64,000 nt of DNA from Chryseobacterium gleum (lineage in GTDB: Bacteria; Bacteroidota; Bacteroidia; Flavobacteriales; Weeksellaceae). A model generated the notes under the pieces. That model saw only the letters and a list, made by a program, of their open reading frames with translations. It had not been told where the DNA came from and ran no database searches. This document shows, one piece after another, positions 20,492 to 29,844 of this stretch. Made by a program: the position numbers and the translations under genes. The stretch is taken from positions 4,543,001 to 4,607,000 of the forward strand of contig NZ_LR134289.1 in the NCBI RefSeq assembly GCF_900636535.1. The letters are read 5' to 3'. Each line of letters begins with the position of its first letter. The stretch's first letter is position 1.

Positions 20492-21085
20492 ATGACAAGA
20501 GAAACTATAATTGAAAAGCTGAGAAACAAGTATGCAAACTTGGGTCTTGGTGACGAAATTTTAGGGTCGCAAGCAGATTTAATTTTAACCGGAAGCCCAA
20601 CAGATGAAACTATTGATGGAGTAGTCGAAGGTGTAGGGGGATTATTAAAATCTATTCAATCAAGCTTGGATAAGGCAAGACAAAAGCCGGATCCCGAAAA
20701 GCCAAAGCCAACTACACAGCCAAATCCGAATCCGGAACCTAAACCAGGCACTCAGGATCAAACATTGGCAGAACAGGTTAAAGCGCTTACGCAATCAGTT
20801 CAGGCACTAGTAACCAAAACAGCTACGGACGATAAAAAAGGAAATCTTGTAAAAGCACTTGCTGCGAAAAACATTCCGGAAAAGTACTACAACAAGTTTC
20901 TTTCGACTGTGGATTATGGAGAAGGATATTCTGAAGAAGACATAGTAAAGTCCATGGAGGCTGAATTTGAAGATTTCAAACAGGCTTTTGCAACTGAAGG
21001 GGCGCAGGGTGGAAAACCGCCTATTGGAACCGGAGGAACCGACCAAAACAACCAAGTATTGAAAGACATTGAAAGGTTAGGATAA
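20492..21085 (+). CDS. Capsid scaffold-like protein
   Basis: 197 residues from ATG 20492 (MTRETIIEKLRNKYANLGLG); upstream in-frame codons to 20429 read through a promoter-like TTTACGG stretch. The middle is Pro-rich (PDPEKPKPTTQPNPNPEPKP) followed by a coiled-coil-like segment (LAEQVKALTQSVQALVTKTA), and the end is acidic then Gly-rich. Low complexity, helix and position just before decoration and capsid genes all fit a scaffold; no protease motif is visible. Confidence 0.6.
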   Translation: MTRETIIEKLRNKYANLGLGDEILGSQADLILTGSPTDETIDGVVEGVGGLLKSIQSSLDKARQKPDPEKPKPTTQPNPNPEPKPGTQDQTLAEQVKALTQSVQALVTKTATDDKKGNLVKALAAKNIPEKYYNKFLSTVDYGEGYSEEDIVKSMEAEFEDFKQAFATEGAQGGKPPIGTGGTDQNNQVLKDIERLG

Positions 21086-21099
21086 AATCGAAAACAAAA

Positions 21100-21441
21100 A
21101 TGAGCAAATTAGGATTAAAGAAGACGGTAGTTGCGGGAGATAAGATAATTTTCGCTCACGTTCTTGAAACTGCTTTAGGCGGTTTCGTATTAGATACAAC
21201 AGGGCTTACTGTTGGAGATAAGTTACTTGCAGGTACTGCATTTTCGTATGATGAAGCAACGAGAATGGCAAAGCCTGATCAAACTAATCCAAAGGGATTA
21301 CTGTATGAAGATGTAGTTATTGACTCTGCAACTTCTGTTGATATTGTTCTTAGAGGAACTGTTTACGCAAACAGAATTCCAGCGTTGACCGATGCTTTAA
21401 AAGCTAAGATGCCACAAATCATTTTCTCACTTTCTAAATAA
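21100..21441 (+). CDS. Head decoration protein-like
   Basis: 113 residues, all beta in appearance: VVAGDKIIFAHVLETALGGF, then VGDKLLAGTAFSYDEATRMA, then GLLYEDVVIDSATSVDIVLR and GTVYANRIPALTDALKAKMP. Pattern LxxGTxxxxD......LLxxDV.......V..RGxVxxxxLP is that of gpD/DUF2190-like decoration proteins that bind the capsid surface. It lies 14 bp after the scaffold-like gene and 8 bp before the capsid gene. Confidence 0.65.
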   Translation: MSKLGLKKTVVAGDKIIFAHVLETALGGFVLDTTGLTVGDKLLAGTAFSYDEATRMAKPDQTNPKGLLYEDVVIDSATSVDIVLRGTVYANRIPALTDALKAKMPQIIFSLSK

Positions 21442-21449
21442 TTAAAACT

Positions 21450-22538
21450 ATGAGTGAAATTGTAACATCAATATTCGGACAATACGGAACAAGTGGCGCT
21501 CTTCAAGCGATTATCGACAAAAGGATGGATAGATTCAAAACCAGAGAATTTACCAAATATCTTTCTTGGGACACCCCTCAGGTTGATCTTTCATTTGCAG
21601 ATGTCATTGGTAGAAGCAGAATTGAAGCTATCGCATCAGTAATTGGTGAAGATGCCGTATCTCCTGTAAGAAGCAGACAAGGACTTGAGAAGTTAGAGGG
21701 TAAAATTCCTACTATTTCTCATAAGTACCTGATGAAAGCTTCTGATTACAGAAACTACATTACTTTACAAAATCAGAATAACGTTTCTGATGATACAAAG
21801 AAAAAGCAAATCATTGATCTTATTTTCAATGATGTAAAAAATGCTGCAGACGGTTGTACCGCCAGAGTAGACGTTATGTTTTTACAGGCACTATCAACTG
21901 GTAAAATTGATCTTAGTGTTGCAGGCAATCCTGACGGTGTGGCTTATGGTCCAATCGACATGATGCTTCCTGCGGACAATATCCTTACGGCTGATAAAAT
22001 CTGGACTGATCCAACGGCAAAGCCAACAAATGATTTTGAAAAGGTAATTGCTGCAGCACAGGCAAAAGGCAATGGAGATTTTGCAAAAATTCTCATGACC
22101 AGACCAACTTTCAACAAACTGAAAGACTCTGCTGAGATCCAGGCAATTTTCAAAAATTCGAATAAAGATAATTATGCGCTGGTAACACTTGCCAGAGTAA
22201 ATGATTTCTTTACTTCCAATGGTTTACCGGCAATTGAACTTCAAGATTCATTATTTGGACTTGAGCAGGACGGAAATATTACCACATTCAAAGCATTTGC
22301 TGATGATGTGATAGTATTTGTTCCTCAAGGGCAGTTAGGGACTGTAAAGAATGGTCTTGTGGTTGAAGGAGACTTAATGCAAGTATCTGGACATTCTTAT
22401 GCAAACGTTGACAAAGTTAAGATCGCTAAGTGGTCTAAAACTGAACCAATGAATGAGTTCACAAGAGGACAGTTGCATGCTATTCCGGCATTAACTGCGA
22501 TCGATGCTGTTTATCATTTAAAACTAAAACTAGCATAA
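21450..22538 (+). CDS. Major capsid protein (lambda gpE-like)
   Basis: 362 residues of the HK97 fold type, lambda gpE branch. Seen: LSWDTPQVDLSFADVIGRSR (about 39-58), IPTISHKYLMKASDYRNYIT (the E-loop/spine region), a central helix with DLIFNDVKNAADGCTARVDV, and a C-terminal domain with FVPQGQLGTVKNGLVVEGDL. Codon use is regular and length standard. Preceded by a scaffold and a decoration protein, the normal order. Confidence 0.85.
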   Translation: MSEIVTSIFGQYGTSGALQAIIDKRMDRFKTREFTKYLSWDTPQVDLSFADVIGRSRIEAIASVIGEDAVSPVRSRQGLEKLEGKIPTISHKYLMKASDYRNYITLQNQNNVSDDTKKKQIIDLIFNDVKNAADGCTARVDVMFLQALSTGKIDLSVAGNPDGVAYGPIDMMLPADNILTADKIWTDPTAKPTNDFEKVIAAAQAKGNGDFAKILMTRPTFNKLKDSAEIQAIFKNSNKDNYALVTLARVNDFFTSNGLPAIELQDSLFGLEQDGNITTFKAFADDVIVFVPQGQLGTVKNGLVVEGDLMQVSGHSYANVDKVKIAKWSKTEPMNEFTRGQLHAIPALTAIDAVYHLKLKLA

Positions 22539-22541
22539 TAA

Positions 22542-22865
22542 ATGAAAGTTAGGGATTATTTGTCAGCAAATCTTGAGTTATGGTCGGTTGAAGTATCCGA
22601 TTCGCTTATTGATGCAGAATTGATTAATGTAGGATTGAATGGCGACTCTGAATACGAACCCGAATTAGAAGTAAAAACTAATACGCTGTTTTACAATTTA
22701 ATCCCTAAGCTTTTATTATCTCCGAAAAGAGTTTCAGAAGGGCAGTTTACAATAGAATATGATAAAAATGCCATGCTTGCTTACTACAGTATGATTGCTG
22801 ACCAGTTAGGACTTCCAAACAATTTGGAAAGAAACAAAATTCGTGATCGTTCAAATCTTTGGTAA
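22542..22865 (+). CDS. Head-tail connector-type protein
   Basis: 107 residues, 3 bp after the capsid gene. MKVRDYLSANLELWSVEVSD, then IPKLLLSPKRVSEGQFTIEY, then AYYSMIADQLGLPNNL. Helical, beginning with a K..DYL motif and ending MIADQLGLP, as in the small adaptor that Bacteroidota phages carry right after the capsid gene. Assigned by position and helix content; its stop abuts the next start. Confidence 0.55.
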   Translation: MKVRDYLSANLELWSVEVSDSLIDAELINVGLNGDSEYEPELEVKTNTLFYNLIPKLLLSPKRVSEGQFTIEYDKNAMLAYYSMIADQLGLPNNLERNKIRDRSNLW

Positions 22866-23189
22866 ATGGCAATTAAATATCCATATAAACTAGAAGTATT
22901 TGTGAAAACAGATGCTGTTAAAGATGAAAACGGAAACTGGATTCCCGGATCTGAAGAATGGCAGGACTTCGGTAAATGTCGTGATGAAGACAGTCTTTCA
23001 AGTACCAAGACGATTTCTAATGATCAGATTAAGTATGAATATACCTGGCTTATTCAATGCCCTAAAAAGCTTAAACCTATTGATGTCGGTTCGAGTATAA
23101 GGGTCATAGGATTAAAAGGAGAAACAAGACTTACAGGAGAGGTTTTGAGAGTAAAATACGATCAATTTCACAGCAGAATATGGGTGTAA
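22866..23189 (+). CDS. Head-tail joining protein (SPP1 gp16-like)
   Basis: 107 residues. YKLEVFVKTDAVKDENGNWI, then EEWQDFGKCRDEDSLSSTKT, then YTWLIQCPKKLKPIDVGSSI, then GEVLRVKYDQFHSRIWV: the small beta-barrel pattern of head-tail joining stopper proteins (W...G.CR......I...G......I..PK....I..G..V.I). Starts directly on the previous stop; overlaps the next gene by 10 bp. Confidence 0.65.
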   Translation: MAIKYPYKLEVFVKTDAVKDENGNWIPGSEEWQDFGKCRDEDSLSSTKTISNDQIKYEYTWLIQCPKKLKPIDVGSSIRVIGLKGETRLTGEVLRVKYDQFHSRIWV

Positions 23190-23629
23190 GAGCAAACTTC
23201 AACATGCCGGGCTTAAACCAGTTTATCAATGATGTTTTGGATGCTAAGATTCAGAATATCATTCGAATTATGCGGGTGGTTGGCGAAGATGCTGTGAACG
23301 AGGCAAGGTCTTACGCTAAGCAGAATGACTGGCAAGATGTAACCGGAAATCTTAGATCATCTATAGGATATGTTATCACTCTGAATGGTAGTATAGTTGG
23401 AGAGGACTTTGAAAAAATTCAGGGCCCTCAACAAACTACGAAGGACGGTAAGAAAATAGGCTATGACTTGGCAATTGATATTGCTAAGGCACTTCCGGAA
23501 ATAGCATTGGTTATTGTTGCTGGTATGAACTACGCATCAACTGTTGAAAGTAGAGGACGTAATGTACTAACCAGTGCAGAACTCAAAGCCAAATTAAAAC
23601 TTAATCAATTTCTAAATAGCATACGGTGA
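23180..23629 (+). CDS. Tail completion / HK97 gp10-like protein
   Basis: 149 residues. FNMPGLNQFINDVLDAKIQN, then MRVVGEDAVNEARSYAKQND, then WQDVTGNLRSSIGYVITLNG, then VAGMNYASTVESRGRNVL. The A.......W.DRTGNLRSSI.Y and ...YA..VE..G..VL motifs are diagnostic for the gp10-like family that completes the head-tail interface. The stop overlaps the next GTG start by 3 bp. Confidence 0.75.
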   Translation: MGVRANFNMPGLNQFINDVLDAKIQNIIRIMRVVGEDAVNEARSYAKQNDWQDVTGNLRSSIGYVITLNGSIVGEDFEKIQGPQQTTKDGKKIGYDLAIDIAKALPEIALVIVAGMNYASTVESRGRNVLTSAELKAKLKLNQFLNSIR

Positions 23630-24033
23630 GAAATTCAGTAATAGAAGCCAAACAGTGGATTTATAATGAGTTGAAAAATGGAGGTGTTAGTTCTGTTATC
23701 ACTGGTGATTTATATAAAGACTTTAGACCTGCAGGAAGCACAAAAGAGGATATTGTCGTAAATGCGATCACTCTCAACAGTACTTTCTTTCAGACCGGTG
23801 CATTTAACGTGAATTGCTATGTGCCTTACCTAAAAGTAAAGATAAACGCGATAGATCAAAACGTTCCAAACGAAATTCGTTTAAAAGCTGTTTCCGACAA
23901 AGTAAAACCAATTCTGGAAAGAAAATTCACTAACAAATACAATGTTGATATAGAGTTTGAGCAAACCATTATGGATGGTAACGATTGCTATATCAACTTC
24001 AGACTAAAATTAAACGCATTTAATAATAATTAA
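23626..24033 (+). CDS. Tail terminator-like protein (GTG start)
   Basis: 135 residues starting with GTG inside the GTGA overlap with the previous stop. MRNSVIEAKQWIYNELKNGG, then GDLYKDFRPAGSTKEDIVVN, then NVNCYVPYLKVKINAIDQNV, then FEQTIMDGNDCYINFRLKL. The G..Y...RP..S..EDIVVN motif is common in Bacteroidota phages at this place, where gpU-type tail terminators sit. Assignment mostly from order. Confidence 0.6.
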   Translation: MRNSVIEAKQWIYNELKNGGVSSVITGDLYKDFRPAGSTKEDIVVNAITLNSTFFQTGAFNVNCYVPYLKVKINAIDQNVPNEIRLKAVSDKVKPILERKFTNKYNVDIEFEQTIMDGNDCYINFRLKLNAFNNN

Positions 24034-24044
24034 AATTCAATAAA

Positions 24045-24554
24045 ATGGCAGGACAGATTAACAATGGTGTAGCGAAAATTGAATTAGCACCAGTTGCTGC
24101 AGACGGGGGAATGGGGACCGTCTTTAAAAAATTAGGGGAAACCATGCTAGGAACATTAAAAATCAACATGGAAGACGGTACGACTACTGATTTCAATGTT
24201 GAAGAATATGATGAGCCAATTTTCACCAGAACAACAAAAGGAGCAATGTCTTTTGACTTTGATGTTGCCAATCCGGACGCTGATACTCTGGTTGAGGTTG
24301 GAGCCGGGACAAAAGATGCCGACGGAAATTACATTCCACCTATTGGAAATGTTACTATCGAAAGGTCTTTAAAAATCACACCTGAAATCGGTTTTGGGTT
24401 CAATGTAGTAAGAACTCTTATTACTTACAAATTCACTTCTGATATGGGTAAAGACAACTTACTGGGAGTGTCTGTAAATGCAAAGGTACTCAGACCAACC
24501 AAAGAAAATACACCTTCGTTTGAATTGGTGAAATATCCGATTCCAACACCTTAA
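24045..24554 (+). CDS. Major tail (tube) protein
   Basis: 169 residues, beta-rich: MAGQINNGVAKIELAPVAAD, then VFKKLGETMLGTLKINMEDG, then TTKGAMSFDFDVANPDADTL, then NVTIERSLKITPEIGFGFNV. Abundant structural proteins of siphophage tubes have this GxxxxI..G.I......D.......... .E...P....... layout and sit between the terminator and the tail chaperones, as here. A strong terminator follows, allowing high expression relative to downstream genes. Confidence 0.72.
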   Translation: MAGQINNGVAKIELAPVAADGGMGTVFKKLGETMLGTLKINMEDGTTTDFNVEEYDEPIFTRTTKGAMSFDFDVANPDADTLVEVGAGTKDADGNYIPPIGNVTIERSLKITPEIGFGFNVVRTLITYKFTSDMGKDNLLGVSVNAKVLRPTKENTPSFELVKYPIPTP

Positions 24555-24567
24555 TATTTTTCTTTTC

Positions 24568-24600
24568 AGCGCACTTGCTTAGGTGGGTGCGCTTTTTTTT
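24568..24600 (+). terminator. Rho-independent terminator after the tail tube gene
   Basis: AGCGCAC (24568-24574) pairs with GTGCGCT (24587-24593), then eight T. Probably partial, lowering expression of chaperones and tape measure below that of the tube protein. Confidence 0.8.
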
Positions 24601-24619
24601 AACTACAAAATTTACAATT

Positions 24620-25114
24620 ATGGAAGAAGAAAGAATATTAAGTGAAGAGGAAAAATTAATTGCAGAAGAAAAGGAGCTAAAGGTTTTAAACAGCGTTGGA
24701 TTTACTGTTAAAACTAAGTTCTGGGGCAAAGAGCTGATTTGGAAGGTGAATAAAATCCCATTGAAAGTAATGTTTGCTCAGAGTTACCGGTTTTTTAAAC
24801 TTAAAATTAGCCAGGAGAAACAGGAAAGTGATGATTTCCAAGAAATATTAAACTCTCAGTTTAATTCGGTTGCTGACAATGCAAAACTGTGTGCTGAAAT
24901 AATTGCCATTACAATTCTTGGAACTAAATGGAATAACTGGATTTTCCGAAAGCTATTAACAGAGCACATATTCAGCAATATCAATTCAAGAGAACTACTT
25001 GAATTTACACAGAACGTTCTTGCAATGAACGATTACCAGTGTTTTACAATCTCTACCACATTACTAAGCGCAGTAAGAGTGACGAATCCGATGAAGGTAG
25101 AGAAAACGGCCTAA
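24620..25114 (+). CDS. Tail assembly chaperone, upstream (G-like) frame
   Basis: 164 residues from ATG 24620 (MEEERILSEEEKLIAEEKEL); in-frame codons upstream lie within the terminator. Basic helical body (FWGKELIWKVNKIPLKVMFA, then FRKLLTEHIFSNINSRELLE). It precedes the tape measure gene and overlaps, in the -1 frame, the open frame 25003-25344 that lacks an ATG in its first part. This is the layout of lambda G and GT, whose products guide tape measure and tube assembly but are absent from the virion. Confidence 0.72.
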   Translation: MEEERILSEEEKLIAEEKELKVLNSVGFTVKTKFWGKELIWKVNKIPLKVMFAQSYRFFKLKISQEKQESDDFQEILNSQFNSVADNAKLCAEIIAITILGTKWNNWIFRKLLTEHIFSNINSRELLEFTQNVLAMNDYQCFTISTTLLSAVRVTNPMKVEKTA

Positions 25115-25344
25115 AAACTATTTATGGTCTATGTGGTCAGCTTTGCCACCACTTTGGATGGACACTCGATTATTTACTTGAAGAGGTGGACTACGCATTT
25201 TTACAAAGAATGCTTATTGATGCGCCTTCATATGATTACGACAAAGATGAAGATGTGAAAAAAGACTCCAAAAAAGGGAAATCATTCAATTACTCTGAAT
25301 TATCTCAGGAAAGTTTTTTATCACAATTGGAGCAATATAAATAA
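25039..25344 (+). CDS. Tail assembly chaperone, downstream (T-like) part, likely made by -1 frameshift
   Basis: The frame is open from 25003; coordinates are from its GTG. It lies -1 to the G-like frame. Its body, GLKTIYGLCGQLCHHFGWTL, DYLLEEVDYAFLQRMLIDAP, then an acidic/basic end, is the T-like part seen in Bacteroidota phages (..LCA.L.H.FGWT..YI...L....L..ML.D...). The slip must fall between 25003 and 25114; the only clean single-codon candidate I see is TGT-TTT-ACA, where TTT can re-pair on the T4 run at 25040-25043. A standard X-XXY-YYZ heptamer is not evident. A GTG start at 25039 is the alternative. Confidence 0.6.
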   Translation: MFYNLYHITKRSKSDESDEGRENGLKTIYGLCGQLCHHFGWTLDYLLEEVDYAFLQRMLIDAPSYDYDKDEDVKKDSKKGKSFNYSELSQESFLSQLEQYK

Positions 25345-25350
25345 TGAAGA

Positions 25351-28300
25351 ATGAATAATGTAGGAGGAGCTTTAAATTTCAATGCAACGTTGAATTTAGA
25401 CGAATGGAGGAGGAATGTTACCCAGATCCGCAGGGATATTCTCGGGTTAAATCAACAAACACAGCAACAGACCTCGCAAATGGACACCGCTTTCCGGAAT
25501 CTTTCTGTTGGTGTTGCAAGTTACTTTTCGGTGCATGTTGTACGTGATTTTATCAACGAACTAATTACAGTACGCGGGGAATTCCAGCAGATGGAAAACG
25601 CTATTGAGACAATTACCGGTTCTACTTCCCAGATGAATAAATTAATGGATGAATGGAAAGAACTTACTTTAAGATCTCCATTTCGTTTATCTGAAATTGG
25701 ACAAGCAGGAAAGCAGTTACTTGCATATGGTATAGATGTAAATAAGGTAACCCATGATATTGAAATGCTTGCCAATGTGGCTTCTGGGGTATCTGCCCCA
25801 ATTGGAGATATTGCTTACGTGTATGGTACTTTAAAAACACAGGGAAGAGCATATACAAGGGATATTCTTCAGTTTACAATGCGTGGTATTCCATTAATGG
25901 ATGAATTAGCCAAAGTGATGAATGTAAATGTTTCAGAGCTTAAAGGGTTAATTGAGGCTGGAAAAGTTGGATTCCCAGAAGTTGAAAAAGCAATGAATAG
26001 GCTTACATCTGAAGGGGGTAAATTCAATAACCTTATTGCTAAACAAGCAACAACATTGACCGGCTCTGTAAATAGACTTAAGCACGAATTTGAATTGATG
26101 CTTAATGAAATAGGAACTAACAACGAAAACATCCTTAAAGGTGGAATAGATGCAGTCACCCATTTAATTGAAAACTATCAGGAGGTTGGAAGAGTTCTAT
26201 TAACGCTTATTGAAATATATGGTATTTACCGAACTGCTTTATTGGTAACAACAGCGATTCAGAAAGCTTCAATTGCCGTGGAAGCAATTAAGACATGGAT
26301 TTCATTGGCTAGAAGTATTAGAACTGCTGCAGATGCGCAGGCATTATTTAATCTTACCGCAAAAGCTAATCCTTACACGCTTATAATTACTGTTATAGGC
26401 GCACTAATCGCTATTACATATAATTACCGCCAAGAACTGGGAGAGTTAACAGGGCTAATAGAAGAGCAAACAAATTCTCAAAAAGCTCAGGAAGAGGTAA
26501 TGTCTGAGTATCACAGAAATTTTGCAAAAGGAGTAAATGAAACTAAAGCTAATATCTCCGAGTTAATAAGCATTATAAATAATGAGTCTTCTACTCTTGA
26601 AATGCGTAAAGCTGCTTATGAAAAGCTAATCAAAATTGATCAGACTTTCATTGGTGTTCTAGATGGTCAGTATAAAGCAACAAACAGACTTGGCCAAGCA
26701 TTAGAATTTGTTACATCTAAGATTGATGCATTTGCAATGGCTCAGGCAAAGGCTGCAGCTTCACGGAAAATACTTGAACAATCATTTGAGGAGCAATTTA
26801 AACGTGATGCATTAAAAGTCCAGGCTGATGCTGCTCAGAAAGAAGCTGATAAGTGGAAGAAAATGGATGAGGATGCAAGGAAGGCTGGAAAAGCGAGCCT
26901 CGAGTACATGAAAAATGCTTATGATGCTGAGAAGAGAAGGGATAAGCTTCTTGAACAACTTGAAAAGCAGAGAAAGGTAGCTAATGAGAAAACCGGTATT
27001 TCTAACACAATCATCAGAAGTAACCAGCAGGAAATTAATCAAAAAACAAAAGTTCTAAGACAGTTAGAGCAAGAAGTAAAGCTTGGGAAGCTTAGTGGTG
27101 AACAATTAGAACTTAAAAAGAAACAAATTGAAAAACTTACATATGAGCTAAGTGGATTTAAACCTCAGATTATTCAAACACCTGAAGAAATTAAAAAGTC
27201 TGAAGGATGGGCTGAAAGGATTAAAGCTCAGATTGAAGAATTGGAAGCACAGGCGCAAAAAGCACCTACTCAAGCAGCATATCAAGCAATTCGGAACAGA
27301 ATAGACAAGTTAAATGAATTATTAAATCCAAAAAAAAATAAGCAGGAAAATCAACTTGCAGAAATATTACCCGAAGGTTCTATAAAAGAACTTGAAAGAA
27401 GAGCTCAGTTGCTAAATGATGCAATTGATACATCGGTTAATGGTATAGTTAAACTTCGAAAGTTAGATAAATTCGGGCATGATAAAGACAAAAAAGGAAA
27501 TCCGTTTTTAACTGGCGAAACTGTTTCAACTGAAGAAGCTTATAGAAGACTACAGCAATTACAGGATGAAATAGATTCGAAAAGGTATAAGTCTAACAAA
27601 GATAGACTGGATGAAACTAAAACCCAGTTTGAAAACTATTATTCTATTGCTTCCTATTACGGAAAAGAAATAGCTGATAAACAATATGCTCCTTTAGTTA
27701 GTAAATCTAGAAATTATCTTCAATATGTAGAGGGAGAAGTTAATGCTATTGAAAAACGAATCGAAGCCGGTGAAAAACTTTCCAAATCTGATCAGGAGTA
27801 TTTAGTTATGCTCAGAAAGGAAATGGATTCTTTGAACGGTTTTGAAGAACCGATTGAAGCGTTTAAGCGTGAGTTCGAAAATACTTTGAAGCTAATGCCA
27901 TCGTATGTGGATCAGATCGATGCTATCGATAAAGCAATAGATGATGCATTCCAGAAAGAGGGTGGGAATAGTAAGCAATTCCTTGATCAAAAAAAATACC
28001 TGGAAGAACTCAGAAGAAATGCTGTACAATCTCAAAAAGAACAGTATGCTCAATTTATAAATGATCATCAAACATTTGAACAGCGCAAGGCAGAAATTAC
28101 GAAGAAGTACGATGACATCCGTCTTAAGATTCAGAAAGCAAATGTTTCTGATTTAGAAAAGACAAGACAAACTGATGAAGCTAATAAAGCGCAGGCTAAG
28201 GATATTTCTTCAATGTCAGTTGAGCTTTTCCAGAAAACAGATTTATGGGTAAAGGCTTTTGGCGATCTTGAAAGGGTCGGTCCAAGGACACTTCGTAAGA

Positions 28301-29844
28301 TGCGTGATGAATTTAAAAATTATCTAGATTCAGATGCTGCTAAGGCATTAAGACCTGATGATCTGAAAACAGTTCAGGATGTCTATACAAAACTTGATGA
28401 AACTGTAAAATCTAGAAATCCTTTCCAAGCAATTGGAGTTGCAATAGATAGATATAAACAAAAAAAGAAAGAACTAAATGAAATTGAGAAAACCTCAGGA
28501 AAAACTGGAGATAAATACAATGAAAAACTAGACGAAACAAATGGAGCGCTTAAGGAAATATTTGAAGTTTCTTCTGCAGCAGTTTCAGGAGTAGCTGGAT
28601 TTGCTTCAGGACTTGGATCAGCTTTAGGCATGCTATCAGAAGAATCACAACAAGCTTTAAAGGATGTTGAAAAGTTGGTAGAAGGAGTTAGTAATGCTGT
28701 AGCGGGGTATTTCAGTGGCAACTATGGTCAGATGGCTGGCGGAATTGTTCAAATGGTCATGTCTATTTCAAGTTTGATCAGCGGTGATAATGCAAGAGAA
28801 AAAAATATTCGAGAATGGCAAAGGGCAATCGATGGATTGAAAAATGCATATGAAGACCTTCAAAGAACAATCGAGAAGACGGCAGGGGAAGCATCAATAA
28901 CACAACAAAGAGCTTTAATTGCTAATCTTAAACAACAGCAGCAGACATTAAACCAGATGAGAGATTCTGAGTTTAATAAAAAACGTAGAGATGATGACAA
29001 GATAGCTTCTTTTACACAGCAAATAGACGATATAAATAGAAAGATAGAGGACTTAGTAGAAAATTTCAAACAGTCTGTTACAACTGTAGAATTCAAAGAC
29101 CTTTCAAAGCAACTCGCTCAGTCTCTTATTGACGCCTTTTCTCAGGGAGAAGATGCTGCGAAATCTTTCGACAATGTAGTTAATGATGTAATGCGAAATG
29201 CAGTATCGAATGCTCTTAGGATTAAAATTCTTGAGCCAGCTGTTCAGTCTATGGTCGATAAACTTTATGCTTCAATGGGATATGGGAATGGCGATACATC
29301 TCAGATTACGAATGAAATTAAGCAACTTGAAAAAGAAATTGAAGATACGCAGTTAATTATAGATACCTCAGGAAATTTCCAGGAAGTTAAAGGAGCGAAG
29401 GGTTATCTAATGCAATTACAACAAAAAGTCAATGAATTAAAAGAAAGACTAGCCCAATCAGATGTGGGTGGAAGTTTCGATGGATTAACAAAAGAGGAAA
29501 GAGATAAAATAAAAGCAATGGGCGAGGAGGCCATGAAAAAATACTTGGAGGCCTTGAAACAATACCAGGATCTTTTCGGGCAGTCCGCTGAAAATGCCCA
29601 AGGTCTGAAAGGAGACATTAAAGGAATTACTGAGAAGACGGCCGGAGCATTGGAAGGGCAGTTTAATGCCATGCGAATAAATGTTGCTGAAGCATTGAAG
29701 ATACACCGAGAAAATCAGAATGTATTTAAGAATCAGTTAATGCAATTAACTCAAATTGAAAGCAATACAAGGAATCTTGTCCAAATGAGAAAAGATCTAT
29801 CGGAACTTAATTCAAAAGTTAAAAACAGCTTAGCCGGAATCTAA
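25351..29844 (+). CDS. Tape measure protein
   Basis: 1,497 residues, the longest phage gene. The N-terminal 250 residues (FINELITVRGEFQQMENAIE, ETITGSTSQMNKLMDEWKEL, LLAYGIDVNKVTHDIEMLAN, IAKQATTLTGSVNRLKHEFE) are the conserved tape measure domain. Hydrophobic segments follow at about 285-365 (IEIYGIYRTALLVTTAIQKA, LIITVIGALIAITYNYRQEL), then about 900 residues of charged coiled coil, a second hydrophobic part near 1,070-1,150 and a coiled-coil end. By the usual ruler relation the tail would be roughly 220 nm; that is an estimate from the family rule. It ends in a one-base overlap with the next gene. Confidence 0.9.
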   Translation: MNNVGGALNFNATLNLDEWRRNVTQIRRDILGLNQQTQQQTSQMDTAFRNLSVGVASYFSVHVVRDFINELITVRGEFQQMENAIETITGSTSQMNKLMDEWKELTLRSPFRLSEIGQAGKQLLAYGIDVNKVTHDIEMLANVASGVSAPIGDIAYVYGTLKTQGRAYTRDILQFTMRGIPLMDELAKVMNVNVSELKGLIEAGKVGFPEVEKAMNRLTSEGGKFNNLIAKQATTLTGSVNRLKHEFELMLNEIGTNNENILKGGIDAVTHLIENYQEVGRVLLTLIEIYGIYRTALLVTTAIQKASIAVEAIKTWISLARSIRTAADAQALFNLTAKANPYTLIITVIGALIAITYNYRQELGELTGLIEEQTNSQKAQEEVMSEYHRNFAKGVNETKANISELISIINNESSTLEMRKAAYEKLIKIDQTFIGVLDGQYKATNRLGQALEFVTSKIDAFAMAQAKAAASRKILEQSFEEQFKRDALKVQADAAQKEADKWKKMDEDARKAGKASLEYMKNAYDAEKRRDKLLEQLEKQRKVANEKTGISNTIIRSNQQEINQKTKVLRQLEQEVKLGKLSGEQLELKKKQIEKLTYELSGFKPQIIQTPEEIKKSEGWAERIKAQIEELEAQAQKAPTQAAYQAIRNRIDKLNELLNPKKNKQENQLAEILPEGSIKELERRAQLLNDAIDTSVNGIVKLRKLDKFGHDKDKKGNPFLTGETVSTEEAYRRLQQLQDEIDSKRYKSNKDRLDETKTQFENYYSIASYYGKEIADKQYAPLVSKSRNYLQYVEGEVNAIEKRIEAGEKLSKSDQEYLVMLRKEMDSLNGFEEPIEAFKREFENTLKLMPSYVDQIDAIDKAIDDAFQKEGGNSKQFLDQKKYLEELRRNAVQSQKEQYAQFINDHQTFEQRKAEITKKYDDIRLKIQKANVSDLEKTRQTDEANKAQAKDISSMSVELFQKTDLWVKAFGDLERVGPRTLRKMRDEFKNYLDSDAAKALRPDDLKTVQDVYTKLDETVKSRNPFQAIGVAIDRYKQKKKELNEIEKTSGKTGDKYNEKLDETNGALKEIFEVSSAAVSGVAGFASGLGSALGMLSEESQQALKDVEKLVEGVSNAVAGYFSGNYGQMAGGIVQMVMSISSLISGDNAREKNIREWQRAIDGLKNAYEDLQRTIEKTAGEASITQQRALIANLKQQQQTLNQMRDSEFNKKRRDDDKIASFTQQIDDINRKIEDLVENFKQSVTTVEFKDLSKQLAQSLIDAFSQGEDAAKSFDNVVNDVMRNAVSNALRIKILEPAVQSMVDKLYASMGYGNGDTSQITNEIKQLEKEIEDTQLIIDTSGNFQEVKGAKGYLMQLQQKVNELKERLAQSDVGGSFDGLTKEERDKIKAMGEEAMKKYLEALKQYQDLFGQSAENAQGLKGDIKGITEKTAGALEGQFNAMRINVAEALKIHRENQNVFKNQLMQLTQIESNTRNLVQMRKDLSELNSKVKNSLAGI

